This document shows, one piece after another, positions 34,704-43,551 of a DNA stretch of 64,000 nucleotides. Below the pieces are notes generated by a model. That model ran no database searches. It was not told the origin of the DNA and saw nothing but the letters and a program-made list of their open reading frames with translations. The DNA comes from Rhodoligotrophos sp. CJ14 (GTDB lineage Bacteria > Pseudomonadota > Alphaproteobacteria > Rhizobiales > Im1), in contig NZ_CP133319.1 of NCBI RefSeq assembly GCF_038811545.1, positions 558,001 through 622,000 on the forward strand. The letters run 5' to 3'. The position numbers were made by a program, and so were the translations under genes. Position 1 is the first letter of the stretch, and each line of letters begins with the position of its first letter.

Positions 34704-36203
34704 CTATTCCTCGTAATGCGCCGCGATCAGCCGGTTGAGCAGCCGCACGCCCCAGCCCGAACCGAAATGCTGGCTCAGCGCATTCTTGTTCGCGTCCATG
34801 CCCGTACCGGCGATGTCAAGATGCGCCCAGGGCACGTCATTGACGAACCGCTGCAGGAACTGCGCCGCGGTGATCGAGCCGGCATTGCGCCCGCCCACAT
34901 TCTTCATGTCAGCGAAATCACTGTCGATCAGTTTGTCATATTCAGGTCCGAGCGGCATCCGCCAGACCTTCTCCCCGGTCTCGAGCCCGACCGCCGCCAG
35001 CCGTTCCGCAAGCTCGTCATTGTTCGAGAACAGGCCGGCATGTTCCTTGCCGAGCGCCACCAGGATGGCGCCGGTGAGCGTAGCAAGATCGATCATGAAG
35101 CGCGGCTTGAACCGCTCCTGAGTGTACCAGAGCGCATCCGCCAGCACGAGCCGGCCTTCCGCATCCGTATTCTGGACCTCGATCGTCTGTCCCGACATGG
35201 AGGTGAGAATGTCGCCCGGCCGATAGGCGCTGCCATCGGGCATGTTCTCGACGAGCCCGATCACCCCGACCGCATTGACCTTCGCCTTGCGGGCGGCCAG
35301 CGCGTGCATGAGGCCGACCACGCAGGCCGATCCCGCCATGTCGCCCTTCATGTCCTGCATGCCGGCGCCCGGCTTGATCGAGATGCCGCCCGTGTCGAAG
35401 ATGACGCCTTTGCCGACAATGGCAACCGGCGCGGCCGTCTTGGCGCCGCCCTGCCAGCTCATCACCACCAGCCGGCTTTCTCGGCTCGAGCCCTGACCCA
35501 CTGCCAACAGCGCACCCATGCCAAGCGCGGTCATGGCCTTTTCGTCCAGCACCTCGACCTTGACGCCGAGCTCGGCAAGTTCCTCGACGCGCTTGGCATA
35601 GGAGGCCGGGAACAGGACATTCGGTGGCTCATTCACCAGATCGCGCGCGAGATGCACGCCATCCGCCACGGCAAACAGCGGTGTGGCCGCAGCCTTCGCC
35701 GCATCAGCATCCTCAACCATGACCGTGAGGCTGCGCGGCAATTTCTTCTCGCCGCCATTATCCTCCTTCTTCTTGGTCTTGTATTTGTCGAAGGAATAGG
35801 TCCGCAGCTTGGCCCCCGAGGCTATGGCGGCCGCCGCTTCGGCCAGCGGCAATTTCGCGCCCTCCGCCAATTCAACAGCGATCGCTGCCTCTTTGGCTTT
35901 GCCCGATTGCAGCGCTCCGGCAATGGCACCTCCGAGCAGCTCGAGCTCCAGCGGCTTGAGGTCCTGAGGCTTGCCGATGCCGGCCACGATGACCCGGTCG
36001 ATCTCGAGGCCTGAAGGCGCCAGGATATCGAGCAGCTTGTCGCGCTTGCCATCGAAGCCTGCCGCCTTCATGGCCCGGCTGATTGTCCCCGCGCTTTCCG
36101 CGTCCAGCGATGAGCCGAAGCTTGCAAGTCCCGCCCCTTCACTGGCCAGAACGACAAGCGTACCTGTCTTGGGCCGCGCGGGCTTGGCGAATTTGATCTT
36201 CAT
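34704..36203 (-). CDS. pepA: Leucyl aminopeptidase
   Basis: Cytosolic M17 metallo-aminopeptidase, 499 residues, with two metal ions. ATG at 36203 is chosen because it gives [11 protein letters not shown] and the usual family length with AGGA upstream; an in-frame TTG at 36266 is unlikely. Metal and catalytic motifs: [16 protein letters not shown] (catalytic Lys), [11 protein letters not shown] (Asp), [14 protein letters not shown] (the M17 signature). The C-terminus shows [13 protein letters not shown] Lys-rich loop ([14 protein letters not shown]) lies in the N-terminal domain. Followed by holC. On its upstream side the usual lptF/lptG genes are absent and a catabolic operon lies instead. 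Confidence 0.96.
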   Translation of the reverse strand: MKIKFAKPARPKTGTLVVLASEGAGLASFGSSLDAESAGTISRAMKAAGFDGKRDKLLDILAPSGLEIDRVIVAGIGKPQDLKPLELELLGGAIAGALQSGKAKEAAIAVELAEGAKLPLAEAAAAIASGAKLRTYSFDKYKTKKKEDNGGEKKLPRSLTVMVEDADAAKAAATPLFAVADGVHLARDLVNEPPNVLFPASYAKRVEELAELGVKVEVLDEKAMTALGMGALLAVGQGSSRESRLVVMSWQGGAKTAAPVAIVGKGVIFDTGGISIKPGAGMQDMKGDMAGSACVVGLMHALAARKAKVNAVGVIGLVENMPDGSAYRPGDILTSMSGQTIEVQNTDAEGRLVLADALWYTQERFKPRFMIDLATLTGAILVALGKEHAGLFSNNDELAERLAAVGLETGEKVWRMPLGPEYDKLIDSDFADMKNVGGRNAGSITAAQFLQRFVNDVPWAHLDIAGTGMDANKNALSQHFGSGWGVRLLNRLIAAHYEE

Positions 36204-36427
36204 GCCGGGATCATCCTGTGAGGCTAGAACAATTTCGAGCGAAGTGGATACCGGTTCTTCCTGCAAAGAAAGTGCGAGCGGCAGACAAAGGCTAGAGTGG
36301 CTTACCGCGGCTCACTGGAAAGCGAGACCCCGCACGGCCCGCAAACACCTTTACCTCTATCGCCTCACCGGCTCACATTCAATGCGTGAGCGCACATACC
36401 TGCCTTGCCGCAGCCAAACCTTCTGGT
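36204..36427. other. Gap upstream of pepA
   Basis: These 224 bases separate the pepA start from the stop of the oxidase gene, both on the minus strand. The pepA promoter should be here. I saw no repeat, tRNA edge or transposase remnant that would explain the inserted operon, and no remnant of lptF. Confidence 0.4.
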
Positions 36428-37846
36428 TCAACCCAACACCTTGCCAGGATTGAGAATGCCCTTCGGATCGAGCGTGGACTTGAGCGCGCGCATGACCGCA
36501 ATTTCGGCAGGCGTGCGCGAATGTCCGAGCCATTCCCGCTTGCTGAGGCCTATGCCATGCTCGGCCGAGACCGCACCGCCCAATTCACCCACGATGCCAT
36601 AGACGATGGCCTCGGCCTTGGGCTTGAGCACTGCATCGGGCACGCCAAGGCCCACATGCAGATTGCCATCGCCCATATGGCCGTAGATATGAAGCCCGGT
36701 ATGCTCAGGAATCTCGCGCGCGACCGCTTCAGTGAGCGCGCGCCCGAACGTCTCCATCACATCGACCCCAAGCGAGACATCGAACCCGGCCAGAATCGGG
36801 CATATACGCTTCTCCGCCTCGAAATCCTCGCGAATGCGCCAGAACTCGAGCCGTTCCCGGCCCGATTGCGCAATCGCTGCATCAACCGCCGCATGCTCTC
36901 CCTCGAGCGCGCAGGCGATCAGATGCTCGAACCGCTCGCGATCCTGAGCTTCATTGAAGCCCTCCGCCTCGCAAAGCACATAATAGGGATGGCCCCGTCC
37001 CACAGGCGCGCGCATCCCGCCCTCGCCCGTATTGAGGTGGTAGAAGCTGCCCCACAACACTTCGAACGAGGAGAGCGTGCCCGCAAGCTCCCGCGAGAGG
37101 TGCCGCAGCAATGGCGGGATCGCGGCGAACTCATTGAAGGCCAGGAATGCCGTATTGGTGCTCACCGGCAGAGGCACGAGCCTCAGGCTTGCGGCGGTGA
37201 TGATGCCGAGCGTGCCCTCCGAGCCGATGAACAGCTGCTTCAGGTCATACCCCGTATTGTCCTTGGCATAGGGGATCAGGTGTCGCAGCACCGTGCCATC
37301 CGCCAGCACCACTTCGAGCCCGAGCACCTGGGCCCGCGTTGATCCATAGCGCAAAACCTGGATCCCGCCGGCATTCATGGCAAGCGCCCCGCCGATCATC
37401 GCGCTGCCCCGGGCACCGAAATCGAGCCCGAACCGGAAGCCCCGTGCCTGCGCGGCTTCCTGCACCCGCTGCACGATGGCGCCCGCCTCGACAACCATCG
37501 AGGCCGAGGCATCATCGATCTCGCCGATGCGGTTCATACGCTCGAGCGACAACAGGATCTCGTCCGGCCCGGCCTGGGTTGCGCGCACCAGATTGGTGCG
37601 GCCCCCTTCCGGTATCACCGGCTGGCCTGCCTCATGGCAAAGCCGCATGATGCGCGAGACTTCATCCGTTGAGCCTGGACGCACCAGGGCGAGCGCGGCG
37701 GTCTGCTCCGGCGTCCAGGCGTCGACCGCCCGCCCTTGCAGCGCATCCCGTGCAAGCACGTTGGATGCACCGACTATGGTGGCAATCTCGGCGAGCAGCG
37801 CCGATTTGTTAGCGCCAGCTTGCGACACTTGTGCAGACCCGGTCAT
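36428..37846 (-). CDS. FAD-linked oxidase of the D-lactate/glycolate dehydrogenase (GlcD/DLD) family
   Basis: A 472-residue flavoprotein oxidising a 2-hydroxy acid. FAD-binding part: QTAALALVRPGSTDEVSRIM, VIPEGGRTNLVRATQ, VVEAGAIVQRVQEAA, MIGGALAMNAGGIQVLRYG and GSEGTLGIITAA. The C-terminal substrate and cap domain ends with HIYGHMGDGNLHVG (the His-rich metal-site motif of the VAO-type family) and AEHGIGLSKREWL. Its start overlaps the amidohydrolase stop by four bases. As the last gene of the ABC/amidohydrolase operon it could oxidise the hydroxy acid released from the imported compound. Confidence 0.92.
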   Translation of the reverse strand: MTGSAQVSQAGANKSALLAEIATIVGASNVLARDALQGRAVDAWTPEQTAALALVRPGSTDEVSRIMRLCHEAGQPVIPEGGRTNLVRATQAGPDEILLSLERMNRIGEIDDASASMVVEAGAIVQRVQEAAQARGFRFGLDFGARGSAMIGGALAMNAGGIQVLRYGSTRAQVLGLEVVLADGTVLRHLIPYAKDNTGYDLKQLFIGSEGTLGIITAASLRLVPLPVSTNTAFLAFNEFAAIPPLLRHLSRELAGTLSSFEVLWGSFYHLNTGEGGMRAPVGRGHPYYVLCEAEGFNEAQDRERFEHLIACALEGEHAAVDAAIAQSGRERLEFWRIREDFEAEKRICPILAGFDVSLGVDVMETFGRALTEAVAREIPEHTGLHIYGHMGDGNLHVGLGVPDAVLKPKAEAIVYGIVGELGGAVSAEHGIGLSKREWLGHSRTPAEIAVMRALKSTLDPKGILNPGKVLG

Positions 37847-39087
37847 TCCCCGACGATACCGGCCTGATCCAGCAAGGCATGGAGCAGCACGTCCGCCCCG
37901 GCCTTGCAGGCCTCGGGCGATGAATATTCCGCCTCATTGTGGCTGATGCCGTTCTGGGAGGTCACGAAGATCATCGAGGTTGGCACCACGCGGGCCACAT
38001 AGACGCTGTCATGGCCGGCCCCTGAGAACAGCTTGCGCGTGGCATAGCCGCAAGTCTGCGCCGCAGTCTCGACCGAGGCAATGCAGGCCTCGTCAAAGGC
38101 CACGGGCGGCGAATTCCAGATGCGCTCGACCGTGATGTCGAGATTATGGGCATCGCCTGCCTTGCGTGCGATCTCACGCATGGCCTGCTCCATCCCATCG
38201 AGCACCTCATCCTGTGGATGACGCAGATCGACCGTGAAGGAAACGACACCTGGAACCGTGTTGCGCGAGCCCGGCTGCGCCTTGAGGTCGCCGACCGTGA
38301 AGCGCATCCATTCGCCCTGCTCGGCCGCGGCCTTATAGCAGCCCGCAAGCACCTCGTGCAGGCCGCGCACTGGATCACGGCGTCGGTCCATCGGCGTGGG
38401 GCCTGCATGGACCTCATCGCCCTTGATGATCACGTCATACCAGCGGATGCCCTGAACGCCCGTCACGACGCCAACCGGCAACCCCTCCCGTTCGAGAATC
38501 GGGCCCTGCTCGATATGGACCTCGAAGCTTGCCTTCCAGTCGCGCCCGCCAACCGGCAGCGCGCCCTTATACCCGATCCGCTCGAGTTCTTGCCCAAGCG
38601 TTGCGCCGGACTTGTCGGTGAAGCCATAGGCCTCGTCCAGCGAGAAGGCACCCGCATAAACCCCGGATGACACCATGGCGGGCGCGAAGCGAGCACCTTC
38701 CTCATTGGTCCAATTCACGATCTCGATCGGATAATCCGTCTCGATCCCCGCATCATTCATCGTCTCGACCGCTTCGAGTGCGGCAAGCACCCCGAGCGCC
38801 CCATCGAACTTGCCGCCTGTGGGCTGGCTGTCGAGATGTGAGCCCGCCATGATCGCGGGCCCCGCCCGCCGGCCCTTGCGACGGGCGAACATATTGCCCA
38901 TGGCATCGACCTCGACGGTCATGCCGGCGGCCCGGCACCACTCCGCGAAGAGATCGCGGGCCCGCTTGTCCTCGTCCGACAAGGTCAGCCGGCACACCCC
39001 CCCTTTCGGGGTCGCGCCGATCTCGGCCATTTCCATCAGGCGGTTCCACAGCCGCTCGCCATTCACCCTGAGATTTCGTCCGGTCAT
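37843..39087 (-). CDS. M20-family amidohydrolase (N-carbamoyl-L-amino acid hydrolase / allantoate amidohydrolase type)
   Basis: A 414-residue metal-dependent hydrolase. Metal ligands appear in HLDSQPTGGKFDGALGV (His and Asp), NWTNEEGARFAPAM (Glu-Glu) and FEVHIEQGPILE (His), with the last His in SGAGHDSVY. The VHIEQGP motif with GGKFDGALGV marks the HyuC/AmaB/AllC group, which cleaves N-carbamoyl amino acids, allantoate or ureidoglycolate-type substrates; the exact one cannot be told. It is between a permease gene (four-base overlap) and the FAD oxidase gene (four-base overlap), so import, hydrolysis and oxidation look coupled. Confidence 0.93.
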   Translation of the reverse strand: MTGRNLRVNGERLWNRLMEMAEIGATPKGGVCRLTLSDEDKRARDLFAEWCRAAGMTVEVDAMGNMFARRKGRRAGPAIMAGSHLDSQPTGGKFDGALGVLAALEAVETMNDAGIETDYPIEIVNWTNEEGARFAPAMVSSGVYAGAFSLDEAYGFTDKSGATLGQELERIGYKGALPVGGRDWKASFEVHIEQGPILEREGLPVGVVTGVQGIRWYDVIIKGDEVHAGPTPMDRRRDPVRGLHEVLAGCYKAAAEQGEWMRFTVGDLKAQPGSRNTVPGVVSFTVDLRHPQDEVLDGMEQAMREIARKAGDAHNLDITVERIWNSPPVAFDEACIASVETAAQTCGYATRKLFSGAGHDSVYVARVVPTSMIFVTSQNGISHNEAEYSSPEACKAGADVLLHALLDQAGIVGE

Positions 39088-39881
39088 CTATGTTGCTCTT
39101 CTTCCCGACGTGCCTGCACGATCATGCGAATGACGATTGCCGAGACCGTGATCGCGATCAAAAGCACCGATACCGCAGCAATGACCGGATCTATGTTGTC
39201 GCGCAAGCCCGACCAGATCCGGCGCGGCAGAGTGATCACCTCGAAGGAGGTGACGAACAGGGTGACCGCGATCTCCTCCCAGGAGAGGATGAAGGAGAGG
39301 AACGCCGCGGAAACGACCCCCAGCTTGATGTTGGGCAACAGCACCAGGAAGGTCGTCTGCCAGATTGACGCACCGAGATTGCGCGCCGCAAGCTCGATCC
39401 GTCGGTCGACCTGGCTGAGCGCCACCAGAACGGTTACCACCGCATAGGGCACCGCCACCACCACATGGGCGATCACCACGCCCGGCAGCGTGTCATAGAG
39501 ATTGATGCCGGTCTCGAAGAAATAGAGCACGAGCGCCGAGATGATCGGCGGAACTGCCATGGGCAGCATGACGAAGCCCACCAATACGGCCGTAAAGGGC
39601 GGCCGCCTGTACCAGATGCCGAGGCTGAACAGCACCGCCAGCACGGTTGAGATCACCGCGCAGGCTATGGCGATCGTGAGGCTCGTGCCGATGCTGCCCA
39701 ACCATTCCGGACTTTGCGTCAGCGCCTGGTAGTGGCGCAGCGACCAGTCCCCATCGGGCATCGACAGGAATCGCTTGCCCGTGAACGAGACCGGGATCAC
39801 GGCGATGAGCGGCAGGAGCAGGAACAGCATCGCGAGATAGGCGATCGACGCGCTGATCGGACCTGGGGATTGCCCTCTCAT
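39084..39881 (-). CDS. ABC transporter permease, PotC-like
   Basis: A 265-residue inner-membrane protein with six hydrophobic segments. The EAA loop is ELAARNLGASIWQTTFLVLLPNI, where the coupling helix contacts the ATPase. Typical of the second permease of spermidine/putrescine-type importers. Start overlaps nothing, but it lies three bases after the first permease; its stop overlaps the amidohydrolase start. Confidence 0.92.
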   Translation of the reverse strand: MRGQSPGPISASIAYLAMLFLLLPLIAVIPVSFTGKRFLSMPDGDWSLRHYQALTQSPEWLGSIGTSLTIAIACAVISTVLAVLFSLGIWYRRPPFTAVLVGFVMLPMAVPPIISALVLYFFETGINLYDTLPGVVIAHVVVAVPYAVVTVLVALSQVDRRIELAARNLGASIWQTTFLVLLPNIKLGVVSAAFLSFILSWEEIAVTLFVTSFEVITLPRRIWSGLRDNIDPVIAAVSVLLIAITVSAIVIRMIVQARREEEQHR

Positions 39882-39884
39882 CGC

Positions 39885-40715
39885 CTATCGCACCAGCCGC
39901 TCGATGCGGGTGACCTTGAGCAGCACCCACATCATGATCGACACGAAGACCAGCAGCACCACGGAAAGGGCCGCGCCAAGCCCCCAATTTGCGGTCTGCG
40001 ACATCTGCAGGAACACGTATTCCGCAATCATCACCACGCGTCCGCCCCCGAGGATCGCCGGCGTGATGAAAAAGCCCAGGGCGAAAATGAAGACGATGAA
40101 GAAGGCGCCGACCACTCCCGGCATCGAGAGCGGCAGGAACACCTCGACGAATCGTCGGATCGGGCCAGCCCCGAGCCCGCGCGCTGCCGCCAGCACGCGC
40201 CCATCGATCTGGCGCATGACCCCGACGAGGGGAAAGATGGCGAAGGGCACCATGAAATGCACCATGCCGATCACCACCCCGAGCTCGTTCCGCACCAGGA
40301 CCAAGGGGTCGCTGATCAGCCCGAGCCCCGTCAGCCAGTCATTGAGAAGCCCGCGCGGCCGCAGGATGATGAGCCAGCCGAAGGCGCGGATCAGCACCGA
40401 GATCCAGAAGGGGATCAGCACGCAGATCTCGATGAACCGCTGCCGCCACGGCGGCCCGAACACCCAGTGATATGAAATGATATAGGCGATCACCACCGAC
40501 AGCGCGGTGACCATCAGGCAGATCCGCAATGTGCGCAGCAGAATGCCGTGAATGGCGGGATCGGTCGCGATCTGCACGTAATTGCCGATCCCCGGTGTGG
40601 GATCTGTGAAGCTCCACTGAAAGATGCCGAGCAACGGAATGAGATAGGCCGCAATGAGCAGAAGCGGCAGCGGTGCAATGAACACGCACCATTCGATGAG
40701 TCGTCGCCTGTTCAC
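39885..40715 (-). CDS. ABC transporter permease, PotB-like
   Basis: A 276-residue membrane protein: hydrophobic N-terminus (EWCVFIAPLPLLLIAAYLIPLLG), a periplasmic loop, then the coupling region LAAARGLGAGPIRRFVEVFLPL in the EAA position. Forms the heterodimeric channel with the gene downstream. The gap of 137 bases from the binding-protein gene holds a strong stem-loop. Confidence 0.92.
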   Translation of the reverse strand: MNRRRLIEWCVFIAPLPLLLIAAYLIPLLGIFQWSFTDPTPGIGNYVQIATDPAIHGILLRTLRICLMVTALSVVIAYIISYHWVFGPPWRQRFIEICVLIPFWISVLIRAFGWLIILRPRGLLNDWLTGLGLISDPLVLVRNELGVVIGMVHFMVPFAIFPLVGVMRQIDGRVLAAARGLGAGPIRRFVEVFLPLSMPGVVGAFFIVFIFALGFFITPAILGGGRVVMIAEYVFLQMSQTANWGLGAALSVVLLVFVSIMMWVLLKVTRIERLVR

Positions 40716-40793
40716 GCTGGGTTATCTCGAGATGGCTGGATGCTCAGCGCCGAAGCGCGTTTGAGCTGGGTGGCAAACACCTGAAGCCTGCAC

Positions 40794-40824
40794 GCCGGAC
40801 CGGCATCTCTCGCACCGATCCGGC
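40794..40824 (-). promoter_or_regulatory. Stem-loop between binding-protein and permease genes
   Basis: GCCGGA (40794-40799) and TCCGGC (40819-40824), plus CGG/CCG past a single mismatch, give nine pairs around an 11-base loop. It lies 29 bases after the binding-protein stop. Similar hairpins after binding-protein genes protect the upstream mRNA and raise binding protein over permease levels. Confidence 0.55.
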
Positions 40825-40852
40825 GGTCATTTCTTCAGAGGCCACTTGGCGC

Positions 40853-41965
40853 TCAGGTGGAGATCAGCGTGAGGAACTTATCCAGCGTGGCCGAATAGTT
40901 CTCCACATACCATTTCTGATCGAGCTTGTGCTGCACCTTCACGAATTCCGGCTGGGTGCAATCGAACCGCTTGAGCTCTTCCGGCACCATCGCGGCAGCC
41001 TTCGGATTGGCCGGGCTGTTGCCAAGCAGCTCCAGCAGCTTCACCTGGCGCTCCGGATCCTGGGCGCTGGCGATGAAGGCATTGGCCGCGTCCGGCCCAG
41101 CCGGGTTCTTGGCCATGATCGCCCAGCAGGATGGGCCAAGGAAGCCTTCATTGAACCCATATGTGATGCTGCCATCCGTATCCTGATCGATGAGCTTGGC
41201 GCGGGTGTTCCACAACAGCCCCATCGAGGCTTCGCCATCGAGCATCAGCTGCTGGCTTTCCGCACCTGAGCCCCAGAAGGACGCTATGTTCGGAAGGAAA
41301 GCCTTGATCTTCGCGAAGGCGCGATCGACATCCAGCGGATACAGATCCTGCGGCTTCACACCATCGGCGAGCAACGCGGCCTCGAGATTGCCCACCATCC
41401 ACTTATACATGGTCCGCTTGCCCGGGAACTTCTCCACGTCGAAAAAGTCCGTCCAGGTCTTCGGCGGATTATCTCCGTATTTCTCTTTGTCGTAGATCAG
41501 CACATAGCTGAGGTAATAGGCGGCCACCGCATAGTCGTTCCAGCCGCCCTCCAGGATGTTCTCCTTTTTGACGACATTGAAGTCGATCTTCTGGAGGAAC
41601 CCCTTCCGGCCAAGCGTCTCGGCGGAGAAGATATCGGCATCCACCACGTCCCACGACACCTTCCCGCTTTCAACCTGCGCCTGGATCGCGCCTTCGGTCG
41701 GGCCCGCGCCGTCGATCTTCACGCTATAGCCGGATTCAGCAGAGAAGGGCTTGGCAAATGCCTCATCGAAGGCCTTGATCGCATCCCCACCCCAGTTCAC
41801 GAGCACGAACTGCTTTTCCTGGGCAGAAAGCACTCCCGATTTCATCGCGAGCGGCAGCGCACCGATGAGTGCAAGCCCTTTCAGGAAATCGCGCCGGTCG
41901 ATTTCGCCACGCTCATGCCTGAGCTTTAGGATCTCGAAGCAGTCTTTTTGGAACAGTCCATTCAT
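40853..41965 (-). CDS. ABC transporter substrate-binding protein, PotD-like, Tat-exported
   Basis: A 370-residue periplasmic binding protein. The N-terminus has RRDFLKGLALIGALPLAM, a Tat-type twin-arginine signal. The mature part starts FVLVNWGGDAIKAFDEAFAKPF and continues SWDVVDADIFSAETLGRKG, GKRTMYKWMVGNLEAALLADG and WGSGAESQQLMLDGEASMG, the fold of the spermidine/putrescine (type 1, group of PotD/PotF) family. These also bind opines, phosphonates and other small solutes. The hydrolase in the same operon suggests an amide or ureido ligand rather than a polyamine. Confidence 0.92.
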   Translation of the reverse strand: MNGLFQKDCFEILKLRHERGEIDRRDFLKGLALIGALPLAMKSGVLSAQEKQFVLVNWGGDAIKAFDEAFAKPFSAESGYSVKIDGAGPTEGAIQAQVESGKVSWDVVDADIFSAETLGRKGFLQKIDFNVVKKENILEGGWNDYAVAAYYLSYVLIYDKEKYGDNPPKTWTDFFDVEKFPGKRTMYKWMVGNLEAALLADGVKPQDLYPLDVDRAFAKIKAFLPNIASFWGSGAESQQLMLDGEASMGLLWNTRAKLIDQDTDGSITYGFNEGFLGPSCWAIMAKNPAGPDAANAFIASAQDPERQVKLLELLGNSPANPKAAAMVPEELKRFDCTQPEFVKVQHKLDQKWYVENYSATLDKFLTLIST

Positions 41966-42034
41966 TTCGCATCTCCCCTGGAACTTGTTGTCCCATTCGC
42001 GACGGTTGTCCCGTTCTCATCCTGCCAGTTCCCG

Positions 42035-43129
42035 TCATGCACCTCTTGGCAGGACCATGCCCCGTTCCGGAGCCCAGGCGAGCCAGACGGCCTCGCCCTG
42101 ATCAAAAGCATCGCGCGACCAGGTTTCCGCCGGCACAGTGAGAAACAGCTGCCGGTCCGCCTGACCCTTCACGGGATCGAGTGTGAGCGCCACGGTCGCA
42201 CCGTGGTATGCGATCCCGGTCACCCTGGCCTCGATCGCATTAGCTCCCTCCGCCAAGCCTCTGGCGGATTTGACGAGTGTCACATGCTCTGGGCGCACGC
42301 CGAGGACGACGTTGCCATCTGAGATCGTGCCGGGCGCCTTAAGCACCTTGTCGCCAAAGCCGCCCGCCACCATCCCATCTGACGCTGAGGGCGACGTCAA
42401 GGGGAACAGATTGATTTGGCCCAAGAACTCCGCCACGAACAACGAGCCGGGCCTGGTATAGACCTCTTCCGGTGCGCCGATCTGCTCGAGCCTGCCATGA
42501 TTGAAGATGGCGATGCGGCTCGACATGGCGAGCGCTTCCGACTGGTCGTGGGTCACGAAGACGAAGGTGGTACGCACCTCCCGATGGATGCGCTGCAGCT
42601 CGATCTGAAGCTGCTCGCGCAGGTTTTTATCCAGCGCCGAGAGCGGCTCATCCAGAAGCAGGAGATCAGGCGAGAAGACGAGCGCGCGCGCAAGTGCAAC
42701 CCGTTGCTGCTGGCCACCGGACAACTGGGCCGGCCGCTTATTCGCATGGGCGCTGAGCCCGACGATCTCCAAGGCCTGAGCCACCCGTGCCTTTTGCTCG
42801 GCGGCAGCCACTTTGCGCACCCGCAACGGGAAAGCCACATTGCGCTCGACCGTCATATGCGGAAACAGAGCATAACCCTGGAAGACCATCCCGAAATTGC
42901 GCTCCTCTGCCGGACGTCCGGTAAGATCCGTCCCACCCTGCAGAAGCTTGCCGGAGCTTGGCGTCTCGAACCCCGCCAGAATGTTGAGAAAGGTGGTCTT
43001 GCCTGAACCGGACGGCCCGAGGAGGGTTAGAAACTCTCCCCTCTCGATCCCGATATTGATATGGTCGAGGGCCGTGAAATGCCCGAAGCGCTTGGTAATG
43101 TCGATTGCCTGGACCTGTACGTCCGCCAT
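42035..43129 (-). CDS. ABC transporter ATP-binding protein, PotA-like
   Basis: A 364-residue ATPase from ATG 43129, preceded by GGGGGATTCCG; an upstream ATG at 43225 lacks family sequence. Walker A GPSGSGKTT, Q-loop FQGYALFPHMTV, signature LSGGQQQRVALARAL, Walker B LLLLDEPLSALDKN, and H-loop VTHDQSEAL. The C-terminal TOBE domain (from about 270) includes VLGVRPEHV. First gene of the six-gene importer-hydrolase-oxidase operon. The promoter must lie in the gap shared with lptD. Confidence 0.94.
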   Translation of the reverse strand: MADVQVQAIDITKRFGHFTALDHINIGIERGEFLTLLGPSGSGKTTFLNILAGFETPSSGKLLQGGTDLTGRPAEERNFGMVFQGYALFPHMTVERNVAFPLRVRKVAAAEQKARVAQALEIVGLSAHANKRPAQLSGGQQQRVALARALVFSPDLLLLDEPLSALDKNLREQLQIELQRIHREVRTTFVFVTHDQSEALAMSSRIAIFNHGRLEQIGAPEEVYTRPGSLFVAEFLGQINLFPLTSPSASDGMVAGGFGDKVLKAPGTISDGNVVLGVRPEHVTLVKSARGLAEGANAIEARVTGIAYHGATVALTLDPVKGQADRQLFLTVPAETWSRDAFDQGEAVWLAWAPERGMVLPRGA

Positions 43130-43551
43130 CGGAATCCCCCGCCTCGCCCCTATTTGCCGTACCGTTGACGGCGTCATGTTCCGTGAATGGCGCCGAAGGC
43201 TAGCCCGGAGCTGCCGAGCCGACAACGGGAAATCTGCACCTTTCCGTGCCCATGGCTACCGGCCAGCGCGGATGCCGCTAACGATTTCTTTTGGGGGACC
43301 TGTAAAGCTTGGGTTCTCAGATAGGCTGTTCGTTGCCCCTATCGAGCCAGCTGTTTTTTCTGGTCTTCGGCGCGACTGTCGAGCTACAAAGGCGGATGAT
43401 CGGCGGTCCCCCGAGGAGGCGTAAGAAAAAATTTACAATGCTTTCAGCCTGTTGCTGACGAGCCCTCAGTTTTTGAATCGAGTGTTGTGGTCGGGCCCGA
43501 GATCACCGTACGGGAACGGTGAGGGAACGATCGAGAGTGTGAAGAGGGGGG
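43130..43551. other. Divergent promoter region between the ABC operon and lptD
   Basis: About 420 bases without a defensible gene. An A-rich run (GTAAGAAAAAATTTACAA near 43421) and an inverted repeat CACCGT...ACGGTG (43504-43521) stand out. I could not pick confident -35/-10 boxes. No remnant of lptF or lptG and no insertion-sequence end was seen. Confidence 0.45.

Noticed and set aside
36204-43551. Mobile-element boundaries around the inserted ABC operon
   Set aside because: I looked for transposase, integrase, tRNA edges and direct repeats at both ends and found none.
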